DNA from: Dictyobacter arantiisoli | GTDB taxonomy: Bacteria > Chloroflexota > Ktedonobacteria > Ktedonobacterales > Ktedonobacteraceae | DNA: 32,088 nucleotides | Assembly: GCF_008326305.1 (NCBI RefSeq) | Contig: NZ_BIXY01000089.1 | Coordinates: 1-32,088 of the forward strand | Direction of reading: 5' to 3' | Part shown: positions 1 to 8,764 of the stretch, one piece after another | Numbering within the stretch: the stretch's first letter is position 1 | Layout: each line of letters begins with the position of its first letter | The notes under the pieces: generated by a model | Told to the model about the DNA's origin: nothing | Seen by the model: only the letters and a program-made list of their open reading frames with translations | Database searches by the model: none | Made by a program: the position numbers and the translations under genes

Positions 1-116
1 TGCAGGAAAGGTGCATAGCACCTTTCCTGCACCACACACTAAAAACTGTTTTGAGCACCGCAGGTGCGAAAAATCATGCATAGGGATCGTGGAGAGCATG
101 GGAGTCCGACACTAAC
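1..116 (+). repeat. Family-A palindromic element, copy A1 (5' end outside the window)
   Basis: The window opens inside the central palindrome of a family-A element: 14-nt arms at 1-14 and 18-31 around the loop ATA, followed by the shared flank with the small hairpin GAGCACCGCAGGTGCG. The degraded right end near 98-114 (GGGAGTCCGACACT) corresponds to the terminal repeat GGGAATCAAACACT of copy A4. It has the same orientation as A4 and the opposite one to A2 and A3. Its upstream gene is not visible. Confidence 0.75.
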
Positions 117-164
117 TAAGAGCGAAATATGCGCGCTGAAAAACTCTAGCATGACGCTTCTGAA

Positions 165-217
165 CCATAAGTAAGAGAGAGCCTGTTGCATTACAATGGG
201 CTCTCTCTTACTTATGG
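165..217 (-). terminator. Perfect 19-bp inverted repeat 3' of the CocE-family gene
   Basis: Arms 165-183 and 199-217 are perfectly complementary around a 15-nt loop, 27 bases beyond the stop of the hydrolase gene ending at 244. The position fits a transcription terminator or 3'-end stabiliser for that minus-strand gene. No clear U-tract follows the stem, so intrinsic termination is inferred. Confidence 0.6.
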
Positions 218-243
218 GGGCTCATGCGCCTGTCAGGAACAAC

Positions 244-1902
244 TTATGTGCGTGGAATGAGCGGGAGCTGGATGAAGGAAGGATGCTCGCTATCATGATA
301 GATGCGTTGCTTAGCGGTGACAAGAGTGGTACTCAGGCCAAGAGGCTCTCCGGTATTCTGATTGCGATCATATTTGGGAAAGGCACTGGAGGTAATCTGT
401 ACGCAGATACGATGTCCTGCTTTGAAGACCTGTGAGATATTCCAGCAATCCAGCGTGCAATGATAGATTTGTCCAGGCTCGATCAGCTCTGGATGTTGCA
501 TACCATTGCGGAAACGCGCACGGACCATGCCATCACACAGGCGCTGCCGAAAACCATTCGGCCAGACATCAATCAGCATTGCCATAAAGTCGGTATCGGG
601 AGCCGAGGAGGCAGCATAAAGCTGCACTTTAACAGGTCCGGTCACCTCGATGTCTTCAGATAATACTTCCGTACTATAGACCAGCACATCATCACGGCGT
701 TGCAAGGATGAGTAGTCGTCAGGGCCACCAATCTGTGAGGAGGTCGCATCGGTGATAAAGGGCACAGGATGAGCGGGATCATACTGATAGGTATCGCAGA
801 CCTCCTCGGCTGGCTTCTGGAGCGAGAGAGAGCCGTCACCAAAACGGCTATTGGCTCGCCCCTGGCTATGCAGATAATACGGCGTCCATTGTGTACGTGC
901 CAGCGGCCATTCCTGCTCATCACGCCATTCATTATCCCCCATTACAAAGATGCGCACAGGTGCGCCCACCTCGACATCCAACTGTTTGAGATAGCGTTCA
1001 TACCAGCGCAGTTGCTCACCACGCAGATCGATAATGGCCTGGGGCCCAAAATCGACCATACCTAACTTTGCATCGGCGTTCGTGGCATGTCCCCAGGGAC
1101 CCATCAGCAGGCGCTGCTGAGCGCGTACCTCAGCGGTGGCACCACGCGTCACCATGCCAATATAATTGAGGGGTGTACCAATCTGCTCATCATCATACCA
1201 ACCGGAAATATGCAGGACCGGCACATCTATCTGCTCAAAACGCTGCTGATAACAGAGAGGCAACCAGTAATCATCCAATTGAGTGTGCTGCATCTCCCTG
1301 CGCCAGGCCAGGATGTTTCTTCCCAGGCGCTCATCCATGCTGACCAGCGGCAAATGTTGATAGACCTGCTCCCACTCAACCACATCCATTGATTGGAGCG
1401 TGCGACCACTGGTCAGATGAAGCCAGCACAGATGCATAGGACTGGGCGTGCCGGTTGGTGTCTCAACAAAAGGATCAGATGGCGGCACCAATACAATCAT
1501 CGCATTAAGATGAGGCGGGCGCTCAACCGCCGTCAGCCACTGGCTACGCCCACCATAGGACGCTCCAATGGTGCCCACCCGACCATTGGACCAGGGCTGA
1601 CTGGCGCACCACTCAATCGCATCATAACCATCACGCCCCTCATTAAAATAAGGGATAAACTCGCCATCTGAATCCCCTCTTCCCCGTACATCCAGCGAGA
1701 TATAAATATAACCATGGCGCACAAAATACTTGACGGTATCCAGGTTGATATGCGCCTTCATATATGGTGTACGCATCAGAATCACAGGACACGGCGCGCC
1801 AGCCACTGGCATATAGATATCAGCCGACAGCGTCACGCCATCGCGCATTGGAACACGTTGATCAAATTGAATTTGCAGCTCACGTGGATAATCTGGCAGC
1901 AT
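244..1902 (-). CDS. CocE/NonD family alpha/beta hydrolase (X-Pro dipeptidyl-peptidase-like)
   Basis: A 552-residue protein with the architecture of the CocE/NonD family: an N-terminal alpha/beta-hydrolase domain, a helical cap and a C-terminal jelly-roll (about residues 330-545). The nucleophile elbow GASYGG places the catalytic Ser at 115; GWYDD and GPWGHA supply the likely catalytic Asp and His. Family members hydrolyse acyl esters, alpha-amino acid esters or Xaa-Pro peptides; the substrate cannot be told here. No signal peptide is seen, so it is probably cytoplasmic. The ATG at 1902 follows a G-rich Shine-Dalgarno (GAGGGGGGATC). The dehydrogenase gene ends 106 bp upstream on the same strand, so the two may be co-transcribed. 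The family is secure; the function is general only. Confidence 0.9.
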   Translation of the reverse strand: MLPDYPRELQIQFDQRVPMRDGVTLSADIYMPVAGAPCPVILMRTPYMKAHINLDTVKYFVRHGYIYISLDVRGRGDSDGEFIPYFNEGRDGYDAIEWCASQPWSNGRVGTIGASYGGRSQWLTAVERPPHLNAMIVLVPPSDPFVETPTGTPSPMHLCWLHLTSGRTLQSMDVVEWEQVYQHLPLVSMDERLGRNILAWRREMQHTQLDDYWLPLCYQQRFEQIDVPVLHISGWYDDEQIGTPLNYIGMVTRGATAEVRAQQRLLMGPWGHATNADAKLGMVDFGPQAIIDLRGEQLRWYERYLKQLDVEVGAPVRIFVMGDNEWRDEQEWPLARTQWTPYYLHSQGRANSRFGDGSLSLQKPAEEVCDTYQYDPAHPVPFITDATSSQIGGPDDYSSLQRRDDVLVYSTEVLSEDIEVTGPVKVQLYAASSAPDTDFMAMLIDVWPNGFRQRLCDGMVRARFRNGMQHPELIEPGQIYHCTLDCWNISQVFKAGHRICVQITSSAFPKYDRNQNTGEPLGLSTTLVTAKQRIYHDSEHPSFIQLPLIPRT

Positions 1903-2008
1903 AAAGAGATCCCCCCTCTATCTTTCCAACATCAACATTCATGGGATTGCTGAGGTTGCTCGGATTAAAGGGCAACAGTCCTCAACAATCCACTGATAAC
2001 GGAGTGCG

Positions 2009-3046
2009 CTAGCCCAAAACAATCTGAATCTTAATTGAAGTTGGCTTCATATGCGTTGCATACTCAAACGCCTGAATACTATCCTCAAAGGCAAAGGTAT
2101 CAGTAATCAAAGGCTTCACAGCTATTTTTCCGCTTCCCAGCAGGGCCAGAGCACGTGGATAGACATGCGCATAGCGGAAAATTGTCTCAATACTCGCCTC
2201 TTTCGCCTGCGCTGCCACCAGATCAAACTGGACAGTACTGGCTGGCATTCCCACAAAAACCACCCGACCACCCGGACAGAGTGGCTCAAATACACCAGCT
2301 ATCGAGCGAGCATTGCCACTAGCCTCAAAGATTACATCCGCGCCCCAATTATTGCTCAGTTGCTTGACCACATCTGTCACACTCTCACGCGCGACATTCA
2401 CCGGGATAATGTTACCCAATGTCCGAGCAATATCCAGTTTCTCCTGAATCACATCAGTTATGACAACCTGACTACAGCCAGCCGCGAGAGCAGACAGGGC
2501 GGTCACCATACCGATTGGGCCCGCGCCCAGCACTACTGCCAGATCACCCGGTTTGATACGTGCTTTCGTGGCCGCATGCATCCCGACAGCCAGAGGCTCA
2601 ACCATCGCACCTTCCGCATAGCTGATGTTGTCCGGCAACTTAAATGTATAGGCCGCTGGATGCACCACATACGAAGTCAGACAGCCATGCACAGGAGGAG
2701 TTGCCCAGAAACGGACGGCAGGGTCCAGATTGTAAATACCAAGGCGGCTGGCACGGCTATTTGGATCGGGAATACCCGGCTCCATACAGACGCGATCGCC
2801 GGGCTTCAAATCCGTCACCGCGCTACCACACTCCACAACCGTACCCGAGGCCTCATGTCCCATCACCATCGGCTCACGCACCACAAACTGTCCAATCGCC
2901 CCATGTTCATAATAGTGGACATCGCTACCACAAATACCCACCGTGTGCACAGCAATACGCACATCATGTGGACCCACCTCCGTAGGTAGATCAATCTCTC
3001 GTAACGATAATTCGTGCACCTTCTCTAAAACAAGCGAAACCATCAT
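2009..3046 (-). CDS. Zinc-type medium-chain dehydrogenase, sorbitol/xylitol dehydrogenase-like
   Basis: A 345-residue medium-chain dehydrogenase/reductase, probably oxidising a polyol or sugar alcohol with NAD(P)+. [10 protein letters not shown] supplies catalytic-zinc ligand Cys39, GHEASG gives His64 and Glu65, and VEP gives Glu150. The Rossmann motif GAGPIG is at 174-179. The segment that normally carries four structural-zinc cysteines (about 90-108) reads [20 protein letters not shown] and has none, so this belongs to the sorbitol dehydrogenase branch lacking the structural zinc. Two adjacent ATGs (3046 and 3043) lie behind AGAAGGGATTT; either may be used. It lies directly upstream of the CocE-type hydrolase gene. 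The exact substrate is unknown. Confidence 0.9.
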   Translation of the reverse strand: MMVSLVLEKVHELSLREIDLPTEVGPHDVRIAVHTVGICGSDVHYYEHGAIGQFVVREPMVMGHEASGTVVECGSAVTDLKPGDRVCMEPGIPDPNSRASRLGIYNLDPAVRFWATPPVHGCLTSYVVHPAAYTFKLPDNISYAEGAMVEPLAVGMHAATKARIKPGDLAVVLGAGPIGMVTALSALAAGCSQVVITDVIQEKLDIARTLGNIIPVNVARESVTDVVKQLSNNWGADVIFEASGNARSIAGVFEPLCPGGRVVFVGMPASTVQFDLVAAQAKEASIETIFRYAHVYPRALALLGSGKIAVKPLITDTFAFEDSIQAFEYATHMKPTSIKIQIVLG

Positions 3047-3184
3047 AAATCCCTTCTACTGAGAACATCGATCACACATTGATCAAAGCAAGAGAGCTGA
3101 AACGCTGATCATGCAATAAGATCTCCCGCGCCGCTCAACCGCTACCCGTGTGTCAATCTCCACCCATACAACGACGCACATATT

Positions 3185-3200
3185 TGTATGCACGTATACA
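3185..3200. promoter_or_regulatory. Possible operator palindrome upstream of the dehydrogenase gene
   Basis: TGTATGCACGTATACA is a near-palindrome (TGTAT-6-ATACA) 139 bp upstream of the dehydrogenase ATG. The form resembles sites bound by GntR- or LacI-type regulators. No regulator gene lies next to it. The rest of 3047-3286 shows no gene. Confidence 0.25.
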
Positions 3201-3286
3201 TTTATGGTAACACATTTGCGACATCACCCAACAGAGAACAACCACAGCCAGTGCCAACACGGCTAAACAGGAAGCACTGGCAAGAA

Positions 3287-3327
3287 TGTGAGAACCTCTC
3301 CAAAGATATCCTGGAGAAGTTCTCACA
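3287..3327 (-). terminator. 16-bp inverted repeat 3' of the lectin gene
   Basis: Arms 3287-3302 and 3312-3327 pair over 16 positions with one G-T mismatch and a 9-nt loop. The hairpin lies about 48 bases beyond the stop of the minus-strand lectin gene and upstream of the dehydrogenase gene, which fits a terminator isolating the two. No obvious U-tract follows. Confidence 0.55.
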
Positions 3328-3374
3328 TCGTCAAATTCGCATAGTTGGACAACAATGTCCATCCAAAATGTCAT

Positions 3375-4721
3375 CTAGGCATGACCAGGATGACTGGCAA
3401 ATTCAGGATTGCCAGGAGAGCCAGCCCCTGGATTCTCCGGATAACCGGGATAACCGGGATAACCGGGATAACCTGATCCTGGAGTACCCGGATTCCCTGC
3501 TTCGGGATTGCCAGGATCGCCAGGATTGCCAGGATTGCCAGGATTGCCGGGGTGACCAGGATGTCCTGGATAGCCTGATCCGGGACTCCCAGGCCCAGGA
3601 TAACCCGGGTGACCAGGATGTCCTGGATAGCCTGCTTCGGGATTGCCAGGATAACCTGATCCTGGATAACCGGGATAACCTGATCCGGGATGTCCTGGGT
3701 GACCAGGGTAACCTGATCCTGGATAGCCGGGATTCCCAGGATAACCTGATCCTGGGTAACCGGGGTAGCCGGGATTGCCGGGGTAGCCTGATCCTGGGTG
3801 ACCAGGGTAACCTGATCCTGGGTAACCGGGGTAGCCGGGATTGCCGGGGTAGCCGGGATTGCCGGGGTAGCCGGGATTGCCGGGGTAGCCGGGATTGCCG
3901 GGGTAGCCGGGATTGCCGGGGTAGCCTGATCCTGGATAGCCGGGATGTCCTGGATGACCGGGATAACCGGGATAACCTGATCCTGGGTAGCCGGGATTGC
4001 CGGGGTAGCCTGATCCTGGATAGCCGGGATTGCCGGGGTAGCCTGATCCTGGATAGCCGGGATTGCCGTAGTGGCCTGAGTTGCCAGCCGTGCCGGGTGT
4101 CAGATACCAGATTTGGTTGTCCGCACCATTGTCATGATATTGAATCACTGGTGCGCCATCACTGAGGGAGGCCCCAGTTACATCCAACACTTTACCGCTG
4201 TTCACGGAGGTGATCTTGTAATAACCGTCATAGGTATCACTATAGCCAAAGGAGCTATAGCCATAGTTGCTATGACTATAGATAGGCGTGATTCTCCACA
4301 ATTGATTCGCACTGCCATTCACATAATATTGAATCAGTGGAGCTCCATCCCTGAACTCTGCACCGTAAATATCCAATACTTTATGGCTGTTGACCGATTC
4401 AATTCGATAAACACATCCGGCATCATCGCTGGAAACCGGCTCGAAGTCCCATAATTGATTTGGTCCACCATTGGGAGTATATTGAATTACAGGTGCTGCA
4501 TCAGCAAAGGAAGCACCTTCTACATCCAGTACTTTGCCGCTATTTTTCGAAACAATCAACACGGAAGCATAATAATGACAATCACCCTCATAGCTATGAG
4601 GGGAGCGCGCAGCCATCGCTTGCTGACCACTGCTACTCATCAGAGCCGCTGAAAACGAAAGGGACGCCATCAAAGTACTTATCCCATATTTCATGGCAGG
4701 CACTTTTTTGTTTTTTAGCAT
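3375..4721 (-). CDS. Secreted ricin-type beta-trefoil lectin with collagen-like Gly/Pro-rich tail
   Basis: A 448-residue protein in three parts. Residues 1-38 are a signal peptide (basic MLKNKK, hydrophobic stretch, AMAA cleavage region). Residues about 52-209 form one beta-trefoil of three similar repeats, each with GKVLD- or HKVLD-type cores and ending in NQLW, NQLW and NQIW, the Q-x-W signature of ricin-B-like carbohydrate-binding domains. Residues about 213-448 are almost entirely GYPG, GNPG and GSGYPG units: Gly-X-Pro triplets interrupted by GSG and later by PEA/PEF. A secreted sugar-binding protein with an extended, possibly adhesive tail is inferred. The ATG at 4721 is preceded by AAGAAAGGAAAT; the internal Met10 has no comparable site. 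The tail-coding DNA (about 3400-4085) is a degenerate tandem repeat prone to length change. Confidence 0.85.
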   Translation of the reverse strand: MLKNKKVPAMKYGISTLMASLSFSAALMSSSGQQAMAARSPHSYEGDCHYYASVLIVSKNSGKVLDVEGASFADAAPVIQYTPNGGPNQLWDFEPVSSDDAGCVYRIESVNSHKVLDIYGAEFRDGAPLIQYYVNGSANQLWRITPIYSHSNYGYSSFGYSDTYDGYYKITSVNSGKVLDVTGASLSDGAPVIQYHDNGADNQIWYLTPGTAGNSGHYGNPGYPGSGYPGNPGYPGSGYPGNPGYPGSGYPGYPGHPGHPGYPGSGYPGNPGYPGNPGYPGNPGYPGNPGYPGNPGYPGYPGSGYPGHPGSGYPGNPGYPGYPGSGYPGNPGYPGSGYPGHPGHPGSGYPGYPGSGYPGNPEAGYPGHPGHPGYPGPGSPGSGYPGHPGHPGNPGNPGNPGDPGNPEAGNPGTPGSGYPGYPGYPGYPENPGAGSPGNPEFASHPGHA

Positions 4722-4929
4722 TGTTCTATTTCCTTTCTTGCATTAAGATGCGAAAGGTTAAGAATGTAAAGCTATCCGCAAAAACATTTATGGTATAGTA
4801 TTACATTCCTTTCATCGTCTTATTCATTATAAACAAGCAAGGTGAATAGAAGTAAATAGATACAATAACTCTATGAGCTGCCGCTCCTGCACCCCGCTTT
4901 CACCCGCAAGGACGGAGAGCTCCATTGCA

Positions 4930-5102
4930 AGTGCTCTTCGCGCATGCGTTTTCGCACCTATGGTGCTCAAATATCTTTTTAGTGTGTGGTGCAGGAAAGG
5001 TGCTGTGCACCTTTCCTGCACCACACACTAAAAAGAGCGCAGGCGCGCAGGCGCCTGCCAGCAGGGGAGCCACAAGATCCCGATGGGGATGGAAATCAAA
5101 CT
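4930..5102 (-). repeat. Family-A palindromic element, copy A2
   Basis: The core is a perfect 30-bp inverted repeat (4974-5003 and 5007-5036) with loop TGT. On one side lies the short CACC-TAT-GGTG hairpin; on the other is GCAGGCGC-GCAG-GCGCCTGC, then a tail (GGGAGCCACAAGATCCCGAT, then GGAAATCAAACT) matching the head of A4 read in reverse. The element is in minus orientation, tandem with A3. The left boundary is approximate. Confidence 0.8.
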
Positions 5103-5272
5103 CAAGCTCTGTTCATGATTTTTCGCACCTACAGTGCTCAAAACAGTTTTCATTATGTGGTACAGGAAAGGTGCTGTGCACCTTTCCTGTACCACATAAT
5201 GAAAAGAGCGCAGGCGCGCAAGCGCCTGCCAGCAGGTCAAACAGGAAGATGAGGATGGGCATCAAACACTTT
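5103..5272 (-). repeat. Family-A palindromic element, copy A3, abutting the cyclase stop codon
   Basis: The core is a perfect 28-bp inverted repeat (5147-5174 and 5178-5205) with loop TGT. Its outer arms differ from A2 at several positions, but both arms changed together so pairing is kept. A hairpin GCAGGCGC-GCAA-GCGCCTGC follows. The end ATCAAACACTTT finishes one base from the cyclase stop codon (5274-5276), so on the minus strand the element begins right after that gene. Confidence 0.8.
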
Positions 5273-5273
5273 G

Positions 5274-6161
5274 TTAGGGAAGGATGGCGATGGCCCGCAC
5301 GGGGAAGGTGCCAACACCTTTGAATTTTGGAGGCAAGGCACTGAAGCGGAATCCTTGCTCGGGGAGTTGTTCAAGGCCGCGCAGATGTTCAACAATTAAG
5401 ATTTCTGAGTGGAGTAGCTGTGAATGGACCGGACGTTCCTGTCCACTGGTATCGTCGATGTTCACCGCATCAATTCCCACCAGTTTTACGCCGCATTCGA
5501 CTAAATAACGAGCGGCATCGGCAGTGACATAAGGATGATTCTCAAAATACTGGTCGGTACGCCAGTAGTGATCCCAACCAGTATGAATTAATACTGCGCG
5601 CCCACGTAGCTCTTTGCCCTCAAAAAAGCTACGATCAATCGCCAGCGACTTACGGTAGTCAGCCCGAATGACAATTCCATCCAGATCCGCCATACTGGTC
5701 AGACTCACTTCTGAGAGATCTTTGCCATGCTCATAGCGATGAAAGGGAGTATCTAAATAGGTGCCAGTATTCGCAATCATCTCGATCTTCGCGATATGGA
5801 ACTCAGTACCCGGTGCATAACGTGTGCGCGACTCTTCTCTGCTCAAATAATCGCAAACAATTGGTGCGGGAAAACCTTTCAATGTAATCAGTTCAGTATC
5901 AATCGTATGGCTCACATCGATGAGGCGCTCGTTTTCAGCAGAGGCAGACACAGAAATACGTTTATGGGGTTCAGTAATAATTTCTTTGTTACTGATCTTC
6001 ACCTGCTCGACCATCAACAATTGCATATCTTGGACCAGATAGTCGATGAGTTGCTGATCAGAAATATCGTCGCTATCGATATCCAAACGGAATCCCTGGC
6101 CCTGAATGCCTCCACCATTGGTAAACTTGATCTCAAAATCAAACTGAACGCGTTTATCCAT
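5274..6161 (-). CDS. Cyclase-family (kynurenine formamidase-like) hydrolase with N-terminal extension
   Basis: The ATG at 6161 is chosen because AGAAGGA lies 7-8 bases upstream; a longer frame to 6272 lacks such a site and begins with an unrelated hydrophobic run. The 295-residue product has a cyclase-family core from about residue 79 (RLIDVSHTID). Core enzymes such as KynB are about 210 residues, so the first 75 or so are an extra domain, perhaps a subunit-association module. The family metal motif HxxxHxD reads NTGTYLD here: Asn131 and Tyr135 replace both His ligands while Asp137 and a later His141 remain. GIDAVNIDD and the late His/Glu segment are present. It probably hydrolyses an amide or lactone-like bond; kynurenine specificity is not supported. 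The ADP-ribosylglycohydrolase gene lies upstream on the same strand, 167 bp away. Confidence 0.8.
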   Translation of the reverse strand: MDKRVQFDFEIKFTNGGGIQGQGFRLDIDSDDISDQQLIDYLVQDMQLLMVEQVKISNKEIITEPHKRISVSASAENERLIDVSHTIDTELITLKGFPAPIVCDYLSREESRTRYAPGTEFHIAKIEMIANTGTYLDTPFHRYEHGKDLSEVSLTSMADLDGIVIRADYRKSLAIDRSFFEGKELRGRAVLIHTGWDHYWRTDQYFENHPYVTADAARYLVECGVKLVGIDAVNIDDTSGQERPVHSQLLHSEILIVEHLRGLEQLPEQGFRFSALPPKFKGVGTFPVRAIAILP

Positions 6162-6328
6162 ATCGGTCTTCCTTCTTGCTTCAAACATAACAAGAGAGAT
6201 ACGTGCCTCTCTGCGTGTTACTGTAACAAATGGAGGGAAGAGAAGAAATAGACAAAATAGGAATAGGGCCAAATAGACATATGTATGATCTAACCAGAAA
6301 TCCAGCTTACAACCCGCTATTTATCTGC

Positions 6329-7360
6329 TCAGGCATCCCAGTTTTGCGCCAGACGAGTCAGGCGTTCGCGATATTCGATACGTTCCAGCCAGACAGCAGG
6401 CCAGGCAGCCAGACCCAGATGCGCGCCAGCAAAGGCCCCAGCCAGACAGGCGAGCGAGTCCGAATCGCCTGAAGAGACAGCGGCACGTTGAATAGCGGAC
6501 ACAGCATCATTGGGAAAGAGCAAGAAGCAGAAAAGGCCGGTTGCCAGCGCCTCTTCAGCGATCCAACCAGCTCCGGTCGCCAGACAGGGATCCGCCTGAA
6601 CATCAGGATGTTGTAAGGCCTGCTGCAAACGCACCAATACGCCCAGACATTCATCCCAACCTGCCGCGATAAATTCTTCCGCAGAGGCCGCCTTCGATCG
6701 CTTCCAGAGCGGCCCCAACCAATCCTGATGATAGACTGTACGCTGACTATGTGCATATGCAATCAAGCGTTCAGGTAAGCCCACCAGATCGTCACCACCA
6801 CCTGCTATCAGATCAGCTATCACATAGGCCGTCAAATCAGCCGCCGCCAGCCCAGTTGGATGTCCATGTGTTAACGCCGCCTGAAATTGCGCAATCGCCG
6901 CCCGTTCCTGTTCCGTGACAGCAGGCAGCAGGCCCACAGGAGCCACCCGCATATTCGCGCCACATCCTTTAGAGCCGCTGATCGTCGCCTTATACCATGG
7001 CAGACCACACGCCAGATAATCGCAGGCCTGCATACAAGTCATACCGGGAGCACGATTATTATCCGGACTCTCATTCCAGGCAATAAAAGCATCACGCAGC
7101 GGCTCCTCCAACGTCTTCACTGTATAGGGTTGCTGTGCGACCAATAACGCCTCCCCCACTGCCAGGGCCATCTGCGTATCATCTGTCACACGCGCCAAAG
7201 GAGAGGATAGATCGTGTGGGCCGGCGGGTGGATATTTGGTCAAAATATCGACAACCTGTAAAAATTCGGTATCGGCCCCCAGTGCATCACCATAAGCCAA
7301 TCCAAACAGACATCCTGCGGCGCGCTGTACAGGCAGGACATTCCTGGTAGTCTTTTGCAT
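6329..7360 (-). CDS. ADP-ribosylglycohydrolase (DraG/ARH) family protein
   Basis: A 343-residue protein with the hallmarks of DraG/ARH enzymes, which use a binuclear Mg centre to remove ADP-ribose from proteins or small molecules. GLAYGDALGA (20-29) is the N-terminal signature, TDDTQM (59-64) gives metal-binding Thr-Asp-Asp, GCGANMR (132-138) matches the usual GNGAAMR, and SGDSDSLA (297-304) matches the GGDTDT motif with Ser for Thr. All acidic metal ligands appear present, so it is probably active. No ADP-ribosyltransferase or nitrogenase-regulation gene lies nearby, so the target is unknown. The ATG at 7360 has only a weak upstream purine site. Confidence 0.88.
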   Translation of the reverse strand: MQKTTRNVLPVQRAAGCLFGLAYGDALGADTEFLQVVDILTKYPPAGPHDLSSPLARVTDDTQMALAVGEALLVAQQPYTVKTLEEPLRDAFIAWNESPDNNRAPGMTCMQACDYLACGLPWYKATISGSKGCGANMRVAPVGLLPAVTEQERAAIAQFQAALTHGHPTGLAAADLTAYVIADLIAGGGDDLVGLPERLIAYAHSQRTVYHQDWLGPLWKRSKAASAEEFIAAGWDECLGVLVRLQQALQHPDVQADPCLATGAGWIAEEALATGLFCFLLFPNDAVSAIQRAAVSSGDSDSLACLAGAFAGAHLGLAAWPAVWLERIEYRERLTRLAQNWDA

Positions 7361-7572
7361 TTCTACACATACTCTCTATTATTCATAAGACAAAGTGATA
7401 GAATAGCTTTAATATAACACGGCAATAATCGCATTGTATAGGGCTTAACCTGCTTGCCAGGATCTTCCAATTCTCATGCGCAGGAACCGCATCCCCATTC
7501 CAACCAATGCGGGAAAGCGCGGAAAGCCAACATAGCCGCCGAAGGCTGCACAAAAAAATTGGGAAATTCTTG

Positions 7573-7600
7573 ATGGACAGAATATCATGGACAGAATATC
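7573..7600. promoter_or_regulatory. Perfect tandem 14-bp direct repeat between divergent genes
   Basis: ATGGACAGAATATC occurs twice, head to tail, in the 384-bp region between the divergent ADP-ribosylglycohydrolase and comB genes. Two exact head-to-tail copies in a divergent promoter region suggest a binding site for an activator or repressor. It may equally be a simple duplication. Apart from the hairpin at 7677 nothing else was recognised in this gap. Confidence 0.3.
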
Positions 7601-7676
7601 TATAAACAGGTGATTTTTTGTTCTCAACTCCTGTGATTGTATTCTGGGCAGAATCGTGTATAGTAGAGATAGAGTT

Positions 7677-7705
7677 TGTCCCTGGTAGCACCAGGGACAG
7701 CGTAT
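7677..7705 (+). terminator. Hairpin plus T-run in the comB leader (terminator or attenuator)
   Basis: TGTCCCTGG and CCAGGGACA form a 9-bp stem around TAGCA, followed after a few bases by TTTTTT. It lies about 40 bp upstream of the comB start codon. An extended AT-rich -10-like sequence (GTGTATAGT, about 7657) lies just upstream, so transcripts from there would pass through the hairpin. Attenuation is an inference. Confidence 0.4.
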
Positions 7706-7744
7706 TTTTTGAATCCCTGTGATAAGTATCTTAGGAGAAATCGT

Positions 7745-8518
7745 TTGCAGCTCAGAATTTACTTTAATCCTGCCGAACTTTCGTATGTCGAACCATCCGC
7801 CAACGATATCTATATCGTGATTGATGCCATGCGTGCCACGACAACTATGACCGTTATGTTTGAGCAGGGTGCCAAACAGGTGCTTGCCGCCCATACCCTT
7901 GAACAAGCCCTGGAGTCTGGGCGCAAGATCCCTGGACGCCTGCTCTGCGGCGAACGTCATACCCAGACACCTCCCGGCTTCGATTACGGCAACTCGCCTG
8001 CTCAGTTTGCCCAAATGGATCTTGCAAATCGCGAGCTTGTCCTTACCACCAGCAATGGCACACGCGCGCTCTTTGCCTGTCCCGAGAAGAGTATTCGTCT
8101 GGCTGGTTGTTTCTATAATGGAAGTGCTGTCACTACCCGAGCACTATCCCTGGCCCGGGAGCGTCAGAGCAATATCGCGATTGTTTGCGCCGCCGAATAT
8201 GGCTATTTCGCGCTTGAAGATAGCGCCTGCGCCGGCTACCTGGCCCAGGAACTCTTGCGCCAGTATCCCAAGCTGACTATTCACGATAGCACCTACGGAG
8301 CTATCACCATCGCGGAAAACTATCCGCCAGACATCCTGCGCCAGAAAGCCCAATCATCCCTGGATCTGCTGGCAATCGGACATGATCAGGACCTGAATTA
8401 TTGCCTGACGAAAAGCCAGAGCACGGCTGTTCCAATGGTGACCGGCATCGAAGCCGAAACTGACCTCTTACAGCTCGCCTGTCTGGCTCCAGAACTGGTC
8501 GCGCCAGGTACCCTGTAA
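7745..8518 (+). CDS. comB: 2-phosphosulfolactate phosphatase (ComB family)
   Basis: The start is TTG at 7745, six bases after AGGAGA; the frame stays open further upstream but runs through a hairpin and has no ribosome site. The 257-residue product carries the ComB signature YIVIDAMRATTTM (Asp27, Arg30), the LLCGER segment, TTSNGTRAL and the C-terminal VTGIEAETDLLQ region. ComB is a Mg-dependent acid phosphatase that converts 2-phosphosulfolactate to sulfolactate in the coenzyme M pathway of archaea, and it occurs in many bacteria without coenzyme M, where its role is less clear. No other sulfolactate gene is nearby. The homocysteine/MTHF gene follows 246 bp downstream on the same strand. Confidence 0.88.
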   Translation: MQLRIYFNPAELSYVEPSANDIYIVIDAMRATTTMTVMFEQGAKQVLAAHTLEQALESGRKIPGRLLCGERHTQTPPGFDYGNSPAQFAQMDLANRELVLTTSNGTRALFACPEKSIRLAGCFYNGSAVTTRALSLARERQSNIAIVCAAEYGYFALEDSACAGYLAQELLRQYPKLTIHDSTYGAITIAENYPPDILRQKAQSSLDLLAIGHDQDLNYCLTKSQSTAVPMVTGIEAETDLLQLACLAPELVAPGTL

Positions 8519-8632
8519 TCGCATACAATCTATGAGTAAACCTGATACAGGCTCCTGCACACGGTCGATGAAACTACAAAGATGTATAGATGTGTAGGAA
8601 TTTTTTCTGATACGCACGTCAGCGGCTTTTTA

Positions 8633-8641
8633 TGATATACT
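8633..8641 (+). promoter_or_regulatory. Extended -10 promoter candidate for the homocysteine/MTHF gene
   Basis: TGATATACT is an extended -10 element (TGn-TATACT) about 125 bp upstream of the start codon. No convincing -35 box was found at the normal distance, which extended -10 promoters can tolerate. The leader of about 115 nt shows no recognised riboswitch. Confidence 0.35.
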
Positions 8642-8764
8642 GCTGTAACAATATCTCAAAATGGATTTTCTCCTCGTAGAGATTGAAAGCACCACTATTC
8701 GGGACAGAACAAAGGCTTGGATTATCAGATCATGTTCCATTGCTAAGAAAGCTTGATCATCATT

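Noticed and set aside
2051-2989. A 312-codon open frame antisense to the dehydrogenase gene
   Set aside because: The minus strand is an evident medium-chain dehydrogenase; this frame has no recognisable domain.
3188-4165. A 325-codon plus-strand open frame antisense to the lectin tail
   Set aside because: It is low-complexity (repeats of RDN, DCQ and LIL) and exists because the opposite strand encodes GYPG/GNPG repeats with no stops in this frame. No ribosome site or family match is seen.
6162-6272. N-terminal extension of the cyclase-family protein with a hydrophobic start (as a signal peptide)
   Set aside because: The ATG at 6161 has a good Shine-Dalgarno; the upstream part has none and reads as untranslated leader.
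8519-8764. SAM or cobalamin riboswitch upstream of the homocysteine/MTHF gene
   Set aside because: No conserved riboswitch core or paired-helix pattern could be recognised by eye.
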